Positions 1 through 10,755 of a DNA stretch of 64,000 nucleotides are shown piece by piece (within the stretch, counting starts at the first letter, position 1; every line of letters starts with the position of its first letter). Where the stretch lies: NCBI GenBank assembly GCA_033977485.1, contig CM066987.1:89808588-89872587 (forward strand). Direction: 5' to 3'. The position numbers and the translations under genes are program-made. This DNA comes from Hydrangea macrophylla. Taxonomy: Eukaryota > Streptophyta > Magnoliopsida > Cornales > Hydrangeaceae. A model generated the notes under the pieces. The model worked only from the letters and a program-made list of their open reading frames with translations, did no database searches and was not told the DNA's origin.

Positions 1-768
1 ATTTTTTGGGCCATTTGGCCGTATAAACGTATATGTACTATCAAAGGATTTCTAGTACTGCACTGTGCACAATACAAATATGGAAACAAACTGCTAGATT
101 TCATGTATAACTGGAGCAACAACACTATTCCTTATATAGCATTCTCAACCAGCTTGATTAACTGGATTGCATCAAACCATATGCCAACGGCTTACTTCTT
201 AGGTTAGAGCACTTCAAAGCTCGCTAAGGTGCCTGAGTCGTAGCATGCAAAGGGTGAACCAGCTCTGCAACAGCTGACGGTGCTCTAACTTACTGCCTCC
301 AAGGGTGCAGAATAACAGAACCATAGGCTCTCCATTGGCTATCTTATTTTCATATCCCATACATGAAAACAAATGAATCAGCTAAGATCGATGGCACATT
401 TATTGTACTTGTACATACTAGCATAACTAGAGATTGATGTCGAGCATCACTGTTCATGATAAATTAGAAAAATCTGAGTCTATTAACTGCAGTAAAGTGG
501 GAAACTTAAGACTTTAAGTGGAAGTCTATGAATTGAGTTCACATTCCTCCTTCATGTTATATATTTATTTTTGAAGAAAGCTTTTTGTACGAGCTGCTCT
601 TGATTTTCACAACTTGATAAGTTGATATGACGCTAAAAGAGATTTTAATTTTTGCAGTGTTGTAATTTTTTTTGTTTTTGTTTTTTAATAAATAAAGGAT
701 ATTATTAAAAGCACCTAAAACTGGGTTGTACCCATGGTCATTGGAAATATGCACCAAATATAGAATAC
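1..768. other. Intergenic sequence, no gene seen
   Basis: No convincing coding region or RNA gene is visible. Reading frames are short and interrupted on both strands. The only structured item is a short inverted-repeat element at 203-289. This stretch could be an upstream intron of the partial gene that ends at 6355, but no exon of that gene was found here. Confidence 0.5.
203..289. repeat. Small inverted-repeat element (MITE-like)
   Basis: The first ten bases GTTAGAGCAC (203-212) are the exact reverse complement of the last ten, GTGCTCTAAC (280-289), around an 87-bp unit. Short elements with termini of this kind are common in plant genomes. No clear target-site duplication was found, so assignment to a transposon superfamily is not possible. 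Confidence 0.45.
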
Positions 769-1069
769 AACTATAGCTATGAAGCACGAGTGCTTTGAAA
801 ATGGGGACGCATGCGCACTTAGTGCGTATCGAGTGCGAGTGCGGCTGGAGTGCGGCTTAGTGCGCATGAACTCCATTAGAGTGCTTGGAGATGACTGAGT
901 GCGGCAGAGTGCGTCATGAGTGCGTCGCGACTCGCCGAGAGTGCGGCCGCATGTTTTTTTTTAAGTTGCGGGGGTATATTTTTAATTTTAAAAACTTTGA
1001 GGGGTGTATAAAAAAGAGAGGCATATACAAAAACAAGGGTTTCTTTCATTTTGTGAGATCAGACACATC

Positions 1070-1072
<3 letters not shown>

Positions 1073-1106
<34 letters not shown>

Positions 1107-1327
1107 GGCTCTCGCTGTCGGCGGGCACAGCAACTCCCTTGAGTCCCTTTCGTCGCCTCTCAGGTTCGTCTCTCTCCCTTCTGATCCGTCTCTCTATTTC
1201 ACACACACACACACACACACACACACCCCTCTCTAACTCTCGATCTGCTCTAGCGGCGCAGGAGGGTCTCTCCCTCTCTCTGTTCGAGATCTCTCTCTCT
1301 CTCGGTCTCTCTCTCTCTCTCTCTCTC
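1073..1327. repeat. Microsatellite cluster (CT)n, (CA)n, (CT)n
   Basis: Three simple-sequence runs lie in the presumed 5' untranslated region of the hAT transposase: CT repeats at about 1073-1102, CA repeats at about 1200-1228 and CT-rich repeats at about 1264-1327. Pyrimidine-rich leaders are common in plant 5' UTRs. Spurious open frames encoding Ser-Leu repeats arise from them and are not genes. Confidence 0.85.
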
Positions 1328-1347
1328 AGTCTCTCTTTGTCATCCAG

Positions 1348-1539
1348 GTATGGGGTTCTCTTCTCTCACTCTGTTATTTATTTTCTCTCATTTTTTATAT
1401 GGTTTTTTTTTTTGTTAGTGATATGACTCATATCATATATCATGTTTTTTGTTTTATAATTTTTATTCCTTGTTACTTGTTCTACTTGTGAAATTTGTGA
1501 GATTTATTTTTTGATTTGTGAAATTATTTTTTTTGGTAG
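1348..1539 (+). other. Possible 5'-UTR intron of the hAT transposase
   Basis: A GTATGG donor follows CATCCAG at 1348, and a T-rich tract ends in GGTAG at 1539, 13 bases before the chosen ATG at 1553. The interval is 192 bp and AT-rich, unlike the CT-rich leader before it. This is an inference from splice-site consensus only. Confidence 0.35.
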
Positions 1540-1552
1540 CCCTCTGTTAGAA

Positions 1553-3813
1553 ATGAATTCCGAGAGTGTGAATTCAACTACCGTCCCTACGGAGTCTAGT
1601 GCGGATACTAATGAAGACACTAATTTCCCTCTGTGGAGGTATGTAACTAAGTTAGAAAGAAAGGGTAAAGGTGGAAATTGGAGCTTCCAATGCAAGTTCT
1701 GTAATAAAACAGCGGTGGGATCATATGCTCGAGTGAAGGCACATCTTTTGAAATTATTCGGCAATGGAATAGCGGTATGCCAAAAAGTGACTCCTGGAAA
1801 TAAAGCTGAATTCCAACAGCTTATAAATGAAGTTGAGAATACAAGGTCAGTGATGTCAGTCCCACTTCCATCTAGCTCAACCCAAGGGCCATTTGCGACA
1901 ACGCCAATGCCAATGCAAATGCCACTGCCGCCAACTAGTGAACTTAGGAAGAGAAAGGTGTCCGCAATTAAAAAGGCATTTAATAATGAATGTAGAGAGC
2001 ATTTAAGGAGTGAGATAGCAATAATGTTTTATGCTTCAGGTTTGCCCTTTCATTTTGCTAGGAGCCCATACTATATAAATTGTTTCACGTATGCGGCTAA
2101 CCACAACATAGCCGGTTTTATTCCACCGGGGTACAATGCCTTAAGAACTACTTTGTTGCAAAAGGAAAGGGCAAATATTGAAAGGTTGTTGGAGCCCATA
2201 AAAGGGACTTGAGGGGAAAAAGGGGTGAGCATAGTCATCGATGGTTGGACAGATGCTCAAAGAAGGCCACTAATAAACTTTATGGCCGTGACCGAGAACG
2301 GACCAATGTTTTTAAGAGCAGTCAATTGTGAGGGAGAGTACAAGGATAAAAATTTTATTGCAAATTTGATGAAGGAAGCCATCAAAGAGGTTGGGCCAGG
2401 AAATGTAGTCCAAGTGATAACGGATAATGCTCCTGTGTGTAAGGCCGCAGGAATGCTTGTTGAGGCTCAATATCCTCACATATTCTGGACTCCGTGTGTG
2501 GTGCACACTCTTAATCTCGCTTTTAAAGACATATGTGCAGCAAAAAATACCGAAAGCAATGCGGAAGCTTATTTCGAGTGTGGTTGGATCACTGATGTGG
2601 CTGGGGATGCGATCATAATTAAGAATTTCGTAGTCAACCATAACATGAGATTGGCCATGTATAATGATTTTGTGAGCTTGAAGTTGCTTTCAATTGCTGA
2701 AACAAGATTTGCTTCGACTATTGTCATGTTGAAGAGATTTAAACTTGTTAAGCGTGGTCTCCAATCAATGGTGCTTTGTGAGAGGTGGTCAATGTACAAG
2801 GATGATAACATAGGAATGGCATCTAAAGTGAAGGAACTTATTCTAAGTGATGTTTGGTGGGACAAAGTAGACAAAATACTCGCCTTCACTAATCCAATTT
2901 ATGATATGCTTTGACTTGCCGACACGGATAAGCCCGCTTTGCATTTAATTTATGAAATGTGGGATTCGATGATTGAAAAGGTGAAAAAGGCAATCTATCG
3001 GACTGAGGCAAGGCAAGAAACCGACGAGTCAACATTCTACAATGTTGTGTATACCATCCTTACTCAAAGATGGTCAAAGAGTAGCACGCCACTTCATTGC
3101 ATGGCACACGCTTTGAATCCAAGGTAACTTAAAAAGTTTAACGTCAAAGAATTAGCATTAAAATAAATATTTAAATTTATTAGCACGTTAGCTCACTACT
3201 TGATTTCTAATCTAGATATTATAGCAAAGAATGGCTCAATGGAGATCCTGGCCGTGTTCCTCCACACAAAGATAATGAGATTGGCGAAGAGAGGGCCCAT
3301 TGTTTGAGGAGATTTTTTCCAAATAATGAGGATAGACAAAAGGCGATTCTTGAGTTCCACTCCTTTTCTTCTGGAGCTGCACAATTTGGTAATTTTGACT
3401 CATTGGCAGATAGGGGGACTCTAGATCCAAAAGCTTGGTGGTCGTTCTATGGTTCTTCGGCACCCTTGTTGCAGAACATAGCTTTAAAGCTTCTAGGACA
3501 ACCGTGTTCGTCATCTTGTTATGAGAGAAATTGGAGCACCTACTTTTTCATTCATTCAATAAGAAGGAACAAAATTCAACCACAACATGCTGAAGACTTA
3601 GTCTTTGTGCACACAAATCTTCGCCTCCTTTCAAGACAAAATCCAAATTATATGAAAGGAGCAACTAAGATGTGGGACGTTGGTGGAGATGTTTTTGATC
3701 CTCTTGATGGTGCTGGAGAACTTGAGATTGCAAATCTCTCATTGGATGAGCCGGAAATGGAGGTCGAGCTTTGTGCAGAAAATGAAGTCCATGATGATGA
3801 TGTTGCAAGTTGA
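1553..3813 (+). pseudogene. hAT transposase, BED finger to dimerisation domain, two nonsense mutations
   Basis: This encodes a cut-and-paste hAT transposase acting on the terminal repeats at 777 and 4183. The start is the ATG at 1553, after which an N-terminal BED zinc finger is visible (CKFC pair near 1690-1702, then His and Cys about 35-45 residues later). A DUF659-type catalytic region follows, beginning VIDGWTD near 2240 and including ITDNAP and CVVHTLNLAF. The C-terminal hAT dimerisation domain (WWSFYGSSAP, RRNKIQPQHAEDL) lies at about 3430-3620. A GT-AG intron at 3124-3215 joins ALNP to RYYSKEW in frame. Two in-frame TGA codons at 2210-2212 and 2912-2914 break an otherwise continuous frame. 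Both fit C-to-T transitions (one on each strand) and suggest decay of methylated cytosines. Confidence 0.85.
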
Positions 3814-4191
3814 AAGAAATAAAGAGCATAGAAAGTCTTTTTCTTTGTTTGTTTGAATGGATGATAGACAAAACTTATGCTATGGTTTGCTTGAATTAAG
3901 TTATGCAAGACTTTGTTTAACGTTTAATATTAATTTACTTCTTGTTGTTTGCATACTTGTTGTTTTCTTGCTAGTTGACTTAGTCTTTGTATAGTAATAT
4001 ATAAATGTGCATAAAAAAAAATGTAAATATATATATATATATAAATGCTATGTAAAATATATTTTAAAAAGTTTATTTAAGTACCCCTGTCGCACTCGCA
4101 CTGGTGATTTTGGGAAAATTGCCGAACTCCCCGCACTCGCGTCCCCGTCCTCGCGTCCCCGCATCCGTACTGGTGCTTCCTAGAACTATAG

Positions 4192-4815
4192 TATATACTT
4201 GATTCATCTAAAAACTCTAAGAGATCTAGAAGTACTCCCACTAGTCGAAAAAAGAAAGGAGCTTAATAATCAGTTGCTTTGTAGAAGTTTTTCAATCACT
4301 AATCTCAAAGACTCAAACTTAGTTGCATTTTAGAATATTTTGCAGCTAATCCTAAACTCCTTCAAACTAGCACTTCCAAAACCAAGTCAAGCGTAGCCTG
4401 TCCCTTTCATTCCACAAGCTCATGACCTTTCCTTATTCTCATGAAACCTAAAACTACATGCTTCTAATAACCAACTTCTACCTCAAAACTAATCATGGGC
4501 AGTTTCATTTCATGTTTCTTAGAGCCGTCCTACTCCTACACCATTAAATTTGGGAAAAATAACACACAGAATTGCACAGTTTACCCGTAAGTGTAATTTC
4601 CCCCCCCAAAATTGGAAGAAAAGAGTAGTGTCTTTGATTCAATCACTCTTGGCATTTAAATTTAATGTTCTCCATTGAGGAGTAGTCCTCTTTATTGCTG
4701 AGATACGCTACTGGTCATTTCGTTTACTTATCTTAATGTACCCATCTTTCTTTACCACCGCCCCATAATGATGATGGTTAAGCATTATAATTTTTGCCTA
4801 ATTTTGTGCTTGCAG
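4192..4815. other. Non-coding flank between the hAT element and exon at 4816
   Basis: No gene or repeat boundary is seen. The sequence is AT-rich with stops in all frames and may be intronic to the partial gene that follows. Confidence 0.4.
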
Positions 4816-6355
4816 GAAACATCAGTGCTGCGAAGCAAGCTCCTGGAGCATACTAATCTTGTAAAGTATGCTGAAAACTTTAAGGTGGAGTTTTTAGAAG
4901 CTAGTTCATCATCTTCTTCTGTTCCACCTTTTAATGCGGATCCATCATCATCGGTGCCAAGACGAGGAGGTCCTTCAAGTTGGAGTGAGACAATTTCACT
5001 TTCCTTGCATTGATCTATTTATTTAATTAGTCATTTAAACTTTTTACGGGCTCCATGTTGTCTCCTCGTTTCTGGAAATAATTAAGCTAGGATATCAAAA
5101 TATAACTTACACTCGTTGGGGATCAGATGCTAAACATACCATCTAAAAAGTGATGGCCTGAGATATATCAAATGATGGATAAGGCCATACCGAAACATTG
5201 TTGGTGGGTTTGGGCTGGTCCTGATATCATTCCTGGATATGTTAGAGCTTTTGATGTTGACTGCCCCTGGTATTGATTAGAGAAAAACCAATTATTTTTG
5301 TGAAAAAAAGAAGAAAGTAAAATGGTTTTGTTGGACAAATTGGTGAATCGGATGAACCAGGAAGTGTATTTATTGCATATGTGATATCAGAAACTGCAAC
5401 ACGTATATTGGTTCAATGCAATCAGTGACAGTTTTTCACCTCTTTCCCGTCATTAAGTCGAAAAGTTTCATGCCTACGAAGATGATGTACACTCCTTTTT
5501 TTGTGTCACTTTTAGATATTGTAAACTTGTTTCTTTCTGTCACTTTCCAAGGTGTCTATTTCGCATAGAGAAGTGGGAATTTTCCTTCCATGTATATGAT
5601 CTAAAACAAGGCAAATACAGTAAGGTTTCATTTTAAGTTGATTGCCTTTGAATTCATAAACTGTGGCCCCGTTTTTATTCCAAAGTCCATTCATGTCTCA
5701 AAGGTTTCATGTGCATTTATGATCAAGATTATATCAACAGCAATTGAAGATTTGAGGTGTTTTCACTGACACTATTTAGAACCTTGCTGTGGGGCATTTA
5801 TTTTTTTATATTGTTTTTTTGGCGGGGGGGGGGGGGGGGGGGGGGGGGTGGTCGGCTTTTCCTCTGTGAGTTTTATAAACAAGTAAGAGGTTTTAACTGA
5901 ATATATTGGCAGAATGTAGTTGCATTTGGAACTGATATTTATGGTTATTTGCCAAAGTGGGTTTATGATCATAGGAACATTCTTTCGCGGTTGATGCTCC
6001 ACATTGATTGTGCTAGTAATTTTAACAAACATTTTACTTCTTTTCCAGTGGAATTAGTTTTTGTTTCAATGGAGACATGGTTCCAACTATCTACTTAAAA
6101 GATTTTTTGTTAATGCGTTATCTTATTCGGGCATTTGTATCGTATTAACGCTGTTTTTTACATTTAGGTTCAAAACCCAAGAGCAAACCCAAAAAGGAGA
6201 AAACAGAAGAAGAGAAAACATTTAGGAGGAGGGCCAAATATTTCTTGGTGACACAGCTGGTAGCTGTTTTAGTATTCCTGTCACTCCTTGGTGGATCCGA
6301 TGATGCTGAAGTAGAGCTCGACGACGACAGTGATGGTGTGAATTACGATGATTAA
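4816..6355 (+). CDS. 3' end of an unrecognised gene (two exons), possible tail-anchored protein
   Basis: I do not recognise this protein. Two exons can be modelled: 4816-4969, after a TTGCAG acceptor, and 6168-6355, after a CATTTAG acceptor, ending at TAA 6353-6355. The donor at 4970 (GGAG/GTCC) and the acceptor at 6167 join in phase 1 and keep one frame, which supports the model. The encoded C-terminus has a helical start (LRSKLLEHTNLVKYAENFKV), a Ser-rich linker, a Lys/Glu-rich stretch (KPKSKPKKEKTEEEK), RRRAKYF, a hydrophobic segment (LVTQLVAVLVFLSLLGG) and a short acidic tail ending NYDD. Basic residues before a single hydrophobic helix close to the C-terminus resemble a tail anchor. Upstream exons were not found and may lie before the window or beyond the hAT insertion. 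Confidence 0.45.
5824..5848 (+). repeat. Homopolymer of 25 G
   Basis: An uninterrupted run of 25 guanines lies in the putative intron between the exons at 4816 and 6168. Runs of this length are rare in plant DNA and could form G-quadruplex-like structure. Its exact length is likely to be unreliable in any assembly. Confidence 0.8.
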
Positions 6356-6815
6356 GGTGATGATGGTGTGAATTATGATGATTAAACAAGATTCATTATG
6401 TCTTCTCTAGAAATCCTTTCCTCCTTGAAGGCAACGAGCTCTCCTGGTAAAATAGGCCATGCCTAAATGAAGAATTTCTTCTTCAAGTTTTACTTTTCGC
6501 ATGGAAATTTTTGGAAAATTTTGAAATAGCTGCATATATACAAGTCAATGAGTGATTTGTGAGATAAATTGTAGCTATAATTTGTGGCAATGATGATGGT
6601 TTGAATTACGATGATTAAACAAGATTCATTATTCCTTCTCTTGAATACCTTTCCTCCTTGAGGCCGGCCACGTGCTTTCCTGGTAAAATAGCCATGCCTA
6701 AATGAAGACTCTCTTCTTCCGTTTTACTTTTCGCATGGAAATTTTGGAAATGGTACAAATCAATGAGTATGAGTTGTGAGATAAATTGTAGCTTTAATTT
6801 TTGCTGGAATATTCA
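6329..6815 (+). repeat. Tandem duplication of a gene 3' end and 3' flank
   Basis: The segment encoding the last residues and stop of the partial gene is first repeated as a unit of about 30 bp (stops at 6353 and 6383). A larger unit of about 233 bp (from about 6360 to 6592, again to about 6815) then repeats the GATGATTAAACAAGATTCAT motif and the following 3' flank, including CTTTCCTCC, CCATGCCTAAATGAAG and TTTTACTTTTCGCATGGAAA. The two large copies differ by several substitutions and small indels, so the event is not recent. Confidence 0.75.
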
Positions 6816-7813
6816 GTTTCATGAACAGAAAATTTACATTTTTTGGATGGTGTTGGACTCTTTTTTGGTGTATGCTAATTTTTGGAAGATGAATGAAAAT
6901 AGTGTTCAGAACTTCTGAGATCCTAGACATTATCCATGCCCTGCTATTTTGATATATGAAATCACAAGAGTTATCGAAAGTTTATTCAGCGTGACTGTCA
7001 TATTATATCATGATGTTAATGTGGAAACACCAGTCATATTCACGGATGTGAAATTGAAGCTACCATTCAGTTCTATAACTTTGCTAACTCATAGTAGTGG
7101 AAATAACCACCACTAAATACATGAATGAATACGATTGGTGCGGCAATGGAATAACTTCTCCTTTCATATCAGGAGTGGTGTGAAAAAATAATAATAAAGA
7201 GAGATCCAAGATTTATTCATCCAAGTTTTTGGAAGTAATGAACAACAGCCAGAGAAGAGATTAGAACTTAAGGTGCTTAAGAGAAGGGACACGAATAGCC
7301 ACAGTAATTCGGTTTCAACAATGGTTTTGGGGGTGACATTTTCTTACTTATATACTGAATCTTTAACTGATTATAAATGTTCATTCCACTACAATTTTCA
7401 CTCTCTTTTCTTGTTTTAATAAAAAGCAATCTCATTTGTTCAGCTTTTAAGTTGATGACAGTTGAAGATGATATTTTATAGATGAGGACACTTGATTAGT
7501 TTTCAAGTTGAAGATAGTTTGATTGTTTTTGTATACAAGGATATGAGGTGGGATTGATGGAAGCCATGTTACTCAATTTGTATAGCAATTATGTCATATT
7601 CAGTGACGGCCCGAGGGTAAGCCACACTTGTAGGGTTCGAGTAGTCAGGTCCAATAGTCCCCCAGTCCCCATATATTAGTACTAATGGGACACTTGTGAA
7701 CTAGAAATTTTCTTGTGTAAATAAATTTTGTGTCAGTCTTTGTTAAATGTTCTTCTTTCTTCTTCTTCTCTATAGAGGGGACTTCGAGAAGGTGAGGTTA
7801 GGGCTACAAAAAC
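6816..7813. other. Intergenic, no gene seen
   Basis: AT-rich sequence with no coding or structural signal recognised. It ends at the AAAAC target site (7809-7813) of gypsy element A. Confidence 0.45.
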
Positions 7814-10271
7814 TGTAACACTCAGTATTTTCTATTATTAATAATGTAATTTTCGAATATTGGTTATTAATAATTTTAATATATGTAAAGGATATTTCAA
7901 GAGTGCTTGACATTCCATATGTGTTTATACATTTCATATCATAAATCCTTTTAAAATAAAACAAGACTTCTTTGTTTTAACAAAGCAGAGCGCTCAAGAA
8001 GCGCGAGCCCTCGAGCTAAAAAAAAAAAAAAGGAGTGAAATGACATTTTTTTCCCCCGGGTCTTCAAAATCTATGCATACTCGTTCATTTCTTCATTTTG
8101 GACGTATGAAAACAGTCTTCAGACAGAGAGAGCTGTGAGGGAGAGTTTTTCATGTTTATACAGAAACACACACTTTCATGTCTTGCATGTCCTCTAGATC
8201 ATCATCCAAGCTTGTGATCATCTTAATTCCTGCATAATCTGAGTTCTTGCAAGATTCTTGAAGTCACTTAGCTCATATTCTTGGAGTCTATTCAAGTATT
8301 GAGAGTTCTAGTTCAAGTAGCTCAAGATCTTCATCATCTTCATCATCTCTCTCTCAAATTTATATATATTTCATCATCCGTTGGATTTTATTCATTGTGA
8401 GTATTGCAACTCACCCACAATGTTTGCATATATATAATAATCTGTAAATTTTGGTTGCATGTGTTTGTTTTAGCAAAATCTATCTCTAGATCATCATAAT
8501 CATCCATTCCTTAAGTTTACATAAATCTCATGATCCATTTAGTTTTGATCACTTGGTAAGTGATGCAATTCATGTTTATTGTGCATATATACATGTATAA
8601 TTAGTAAAATATGTTGCATGTGTGTTTTGAGGAAGTCTTGCAAATTTTGTGAATTGAAATCGAAGTTATGTTATAGAATAACAAAGACTACTGGAAATTG
8701 CTAAACCCGAGCGCTCGAACAAGCATGAGCGCTTGAGCCCGGAGCGCTCAAGTGATCTGAGCGCTCGAGCCTAGCAGTCTTTGGACCATTGGTTTGTTTA
8801 TATGTTGAAGTTATTATGATCTATGCCATGAGTTGTGCTCTGAGCTTGGGTAACTGAACATGAGATTGTATACGATATGTATTAATTAGCTTGTCAATTC
8901 TATAGTTGCACCATATATTTGCTTAGTAGTACCATGCTTAAGAGAACGATTGATTCATTATTTTCATGTTGATTCTTCTAACATGTTAATTCTATATTGC
9001 TGTCGGACTATTGTTATGATCAGTTTTGACGATATCAGTAACGCGTCGGGTCGAATCATTAATACTGTAATGAAGGTTAACACGCAGATAATGTACTTAA
9101 ACGAATAAGTGTGCTAATAGACGTGAGAGTATAGTGATGTTGCATGGTTATGTTGGATCACCTTGTCGGTTGTTCCGTGGTTGGTTATATTTGTCGTGTG
9201 ACCTTAATGATCCTATTGTAAAATGTGTTACGTTCATGACGCATGTTGTCAGTTGTGTTGTATTGTGGTCAGTTGTTTTGTGTTGGTGTCGAGTTAGGGC
9301 CAATTGTGGGCTAGAACGATTGAGTTAGGGCCAATTGTAGGCTAAGCGAGTAATTAGAGGGCCATATGTGGTTGTATTTTTGCATTTGAGGGTCATGTGT
9401 TGCCGTGTGGAAGAATGCGATTGAGTTAGGGCCGAATTGGGCTAGGAATTGTGTTATGGCTGAATTGGTCTTGTTTATGAATTTGAGGCCGAATTGGGCA
9501 TGATGTGTCGGTTGTCATATGTTGACGGAAGCTAGTACCGTCGGTTCAGTATTGTTATGGTTGGGCAGAAGCTAGTACTGCCAGTGTTGTGGTCATGAGT
9601 GACAAGAACTAATATTGTTAGTTGTGAGTCGTTGGCACAGTGGATTCGTGTGTGTTGCGTTGCATTGTTAAAGTCGTATAGTTGGAGAAAGAATGTTGGG
9701 TTTTGGGCAAGAACTTGCGCAACGTCGCGATAACTTATAAGTGATAACTTAAATGGTGTATATATTCATATTATGTGTGCTTTGTAGTATTTCACTCAAT
9801 TTTCAGCTGATGGGCATGTGGCCTTGGACATCCGTGTCCAGCTACTATAGTTCCCAAGTATTAGATATGCTGTTCCGCTGGGCGAGTACCGTGGAGATGA
9901 GAATGTGGACGAGGAAGGCTAGGGCTTCGCCAGTTGAAGAGGAGTCCGTGATGTTGAAGCTGTCCTGTTCCTGATGGGGAATTTTATTATCTATCTTTTA
10001 TTATGTTGATTGTTGTTTTTGTCGGCCGTTTGGCCTTTAAACTTCTATTCCTTTTGAATTTGGAGGTCTGTAATATTTAAGTATGTATAATGGAGATTGT
10101 AAGACTCTGACATTGCTTCCGATAAACTTAGAACATTTTCACTGCTATTAATACTCTGATATTTTATTTCATTGGTATTTGGACAATCATGCGATCTGTA
10201 ACTTGTTAGAAACCTACGGGTCTGATAAGGAAGCTTACTTTATTTAATTATCGCAATGTCGTGGCGTGACA
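7814..10271 (+). repeat. 5' LTR of gypsy A (2458 bp)
   Basis: It begins TGTAACACTCAG and ends GCGTGACA. It matches the split 3' LTR at 15158-15351 plus 38085-40303. Short palindromic GAGCGCTC-type motifs occur at about 7989-8014, before the position of the TATA box, and as a four-unit array at 8709-8768. The TATA box seen in the 3' LTR (TATATATAC, 38145-38153) is changed here to TATGCATAC near 8072. A region of imperfect repeats around GAGTTAGGGCCAATTG lies at 9290-9500. Confidence 0.9.
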
Positions 10272-10280
10272 GGGATTGTT

Positions 10281-10292
10281 TGTTATTAGAGC
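10281..10292 (+). other. Degenerate primer-binding site of gypsy A
   Basis: TGTTATTAGAGC, about ten bases after the 5' LTR, resembles TGGTATCAGAGC, the complement of the initiator-methionine tRNA 3' end, at 10 of 12 positions. The same place in the intact copia element at 48075 carries the exact sequence. Confidence 0.5.
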
Positions 10293-10755
10293 ACTAGGTT
10301 TTAGTTGTGCTCATGATTGTCCTACGTTAAGTTGTGAACCATAAGATTACCTCGCTAGAATGACACTAAAGTAGTTACGACGTTGATTCGACGAAGAATT
10401 CAAGAGCTGCTTCACGACATCAGTTGCGTACCACGACTTTATTGTTCTTTTATTTCATCATTCGCATCTCTTTGCATCTAGCATTTTGTTTTTCAACATT
10501 CCCGTATGTGAATGCAAGTCATGCTAATAAATAATATGTGTGTACATGATTATATTTATTTTTGGGTAAGTGAATACCTCTGGACTATCTTCTAAAGGCG
10601 GTAGTCTAATCTGAGAAATAATTGTGACAATATAGATACTTGTGCACAAATTCAAGATGGTTAGAGTTACTCTTAACAACCTCAATGGAGTTTGACCATC
10701 CGAACCGGTACTTGAAGGACTAGACCCCACCGGAGTTTTTGAGAGATTTCTCTAA

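Larger units (their letters stand above)
777..4183 (+). mobile_element. Complete hAT DNA transposon (3.4 kb)
   Basis: The element is bounded by imperfect 17-bp terminal inverted repeats, CTATGAAGCACGAGTGC on the left and CTAGGAAGCACCAGTAC (reverse complement) on the right, matching at 14 of 17 positions. A perfect 8-bp duplication AACTATAG flanks it at 769-776 and 4184-4191, the length made by hAT transposases. Both ends carry subterminal clusters of short G/C-rich motifs (GAGTGCG and GCACTCGC types, 800-950 and 4085-4170), as expected for transposase binding sites. It encodes a BED-finger hAT transposase broken by two stop codons, so this copy is probably non-autonomous, although its ends look mobilisable. 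Confidence 0.9.

Noticed and set aside
1..330. Possible exon of the tail-anchored gene near 200-290
   Set aside because: All frames carry stops and the segment is bounded by an inverted repeat, so it is better explained as a small MITE.
885..1426. Open frames encoding Ser-Leu and Thr-His repeats on both strands
   Set aside because: They are translations of CT and CA microsatellites in the hAT leader, with no conserved protein character.
5181..5277. Short frame KAIPKHCWWVWAGPDIIPGY ending at TGA 5275
   Set aside because: Codon content looks faintly coding, but there are no good splice sites, no recognised family, and the flanking exons already join in phase without it.
9134..9974. Frames of 60-75 codons in the gypsy A LTR (also near 39148)
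   Set aside because: They lie inside a long terminal repeat, are not conserved between the two LTR copies and match no domain.
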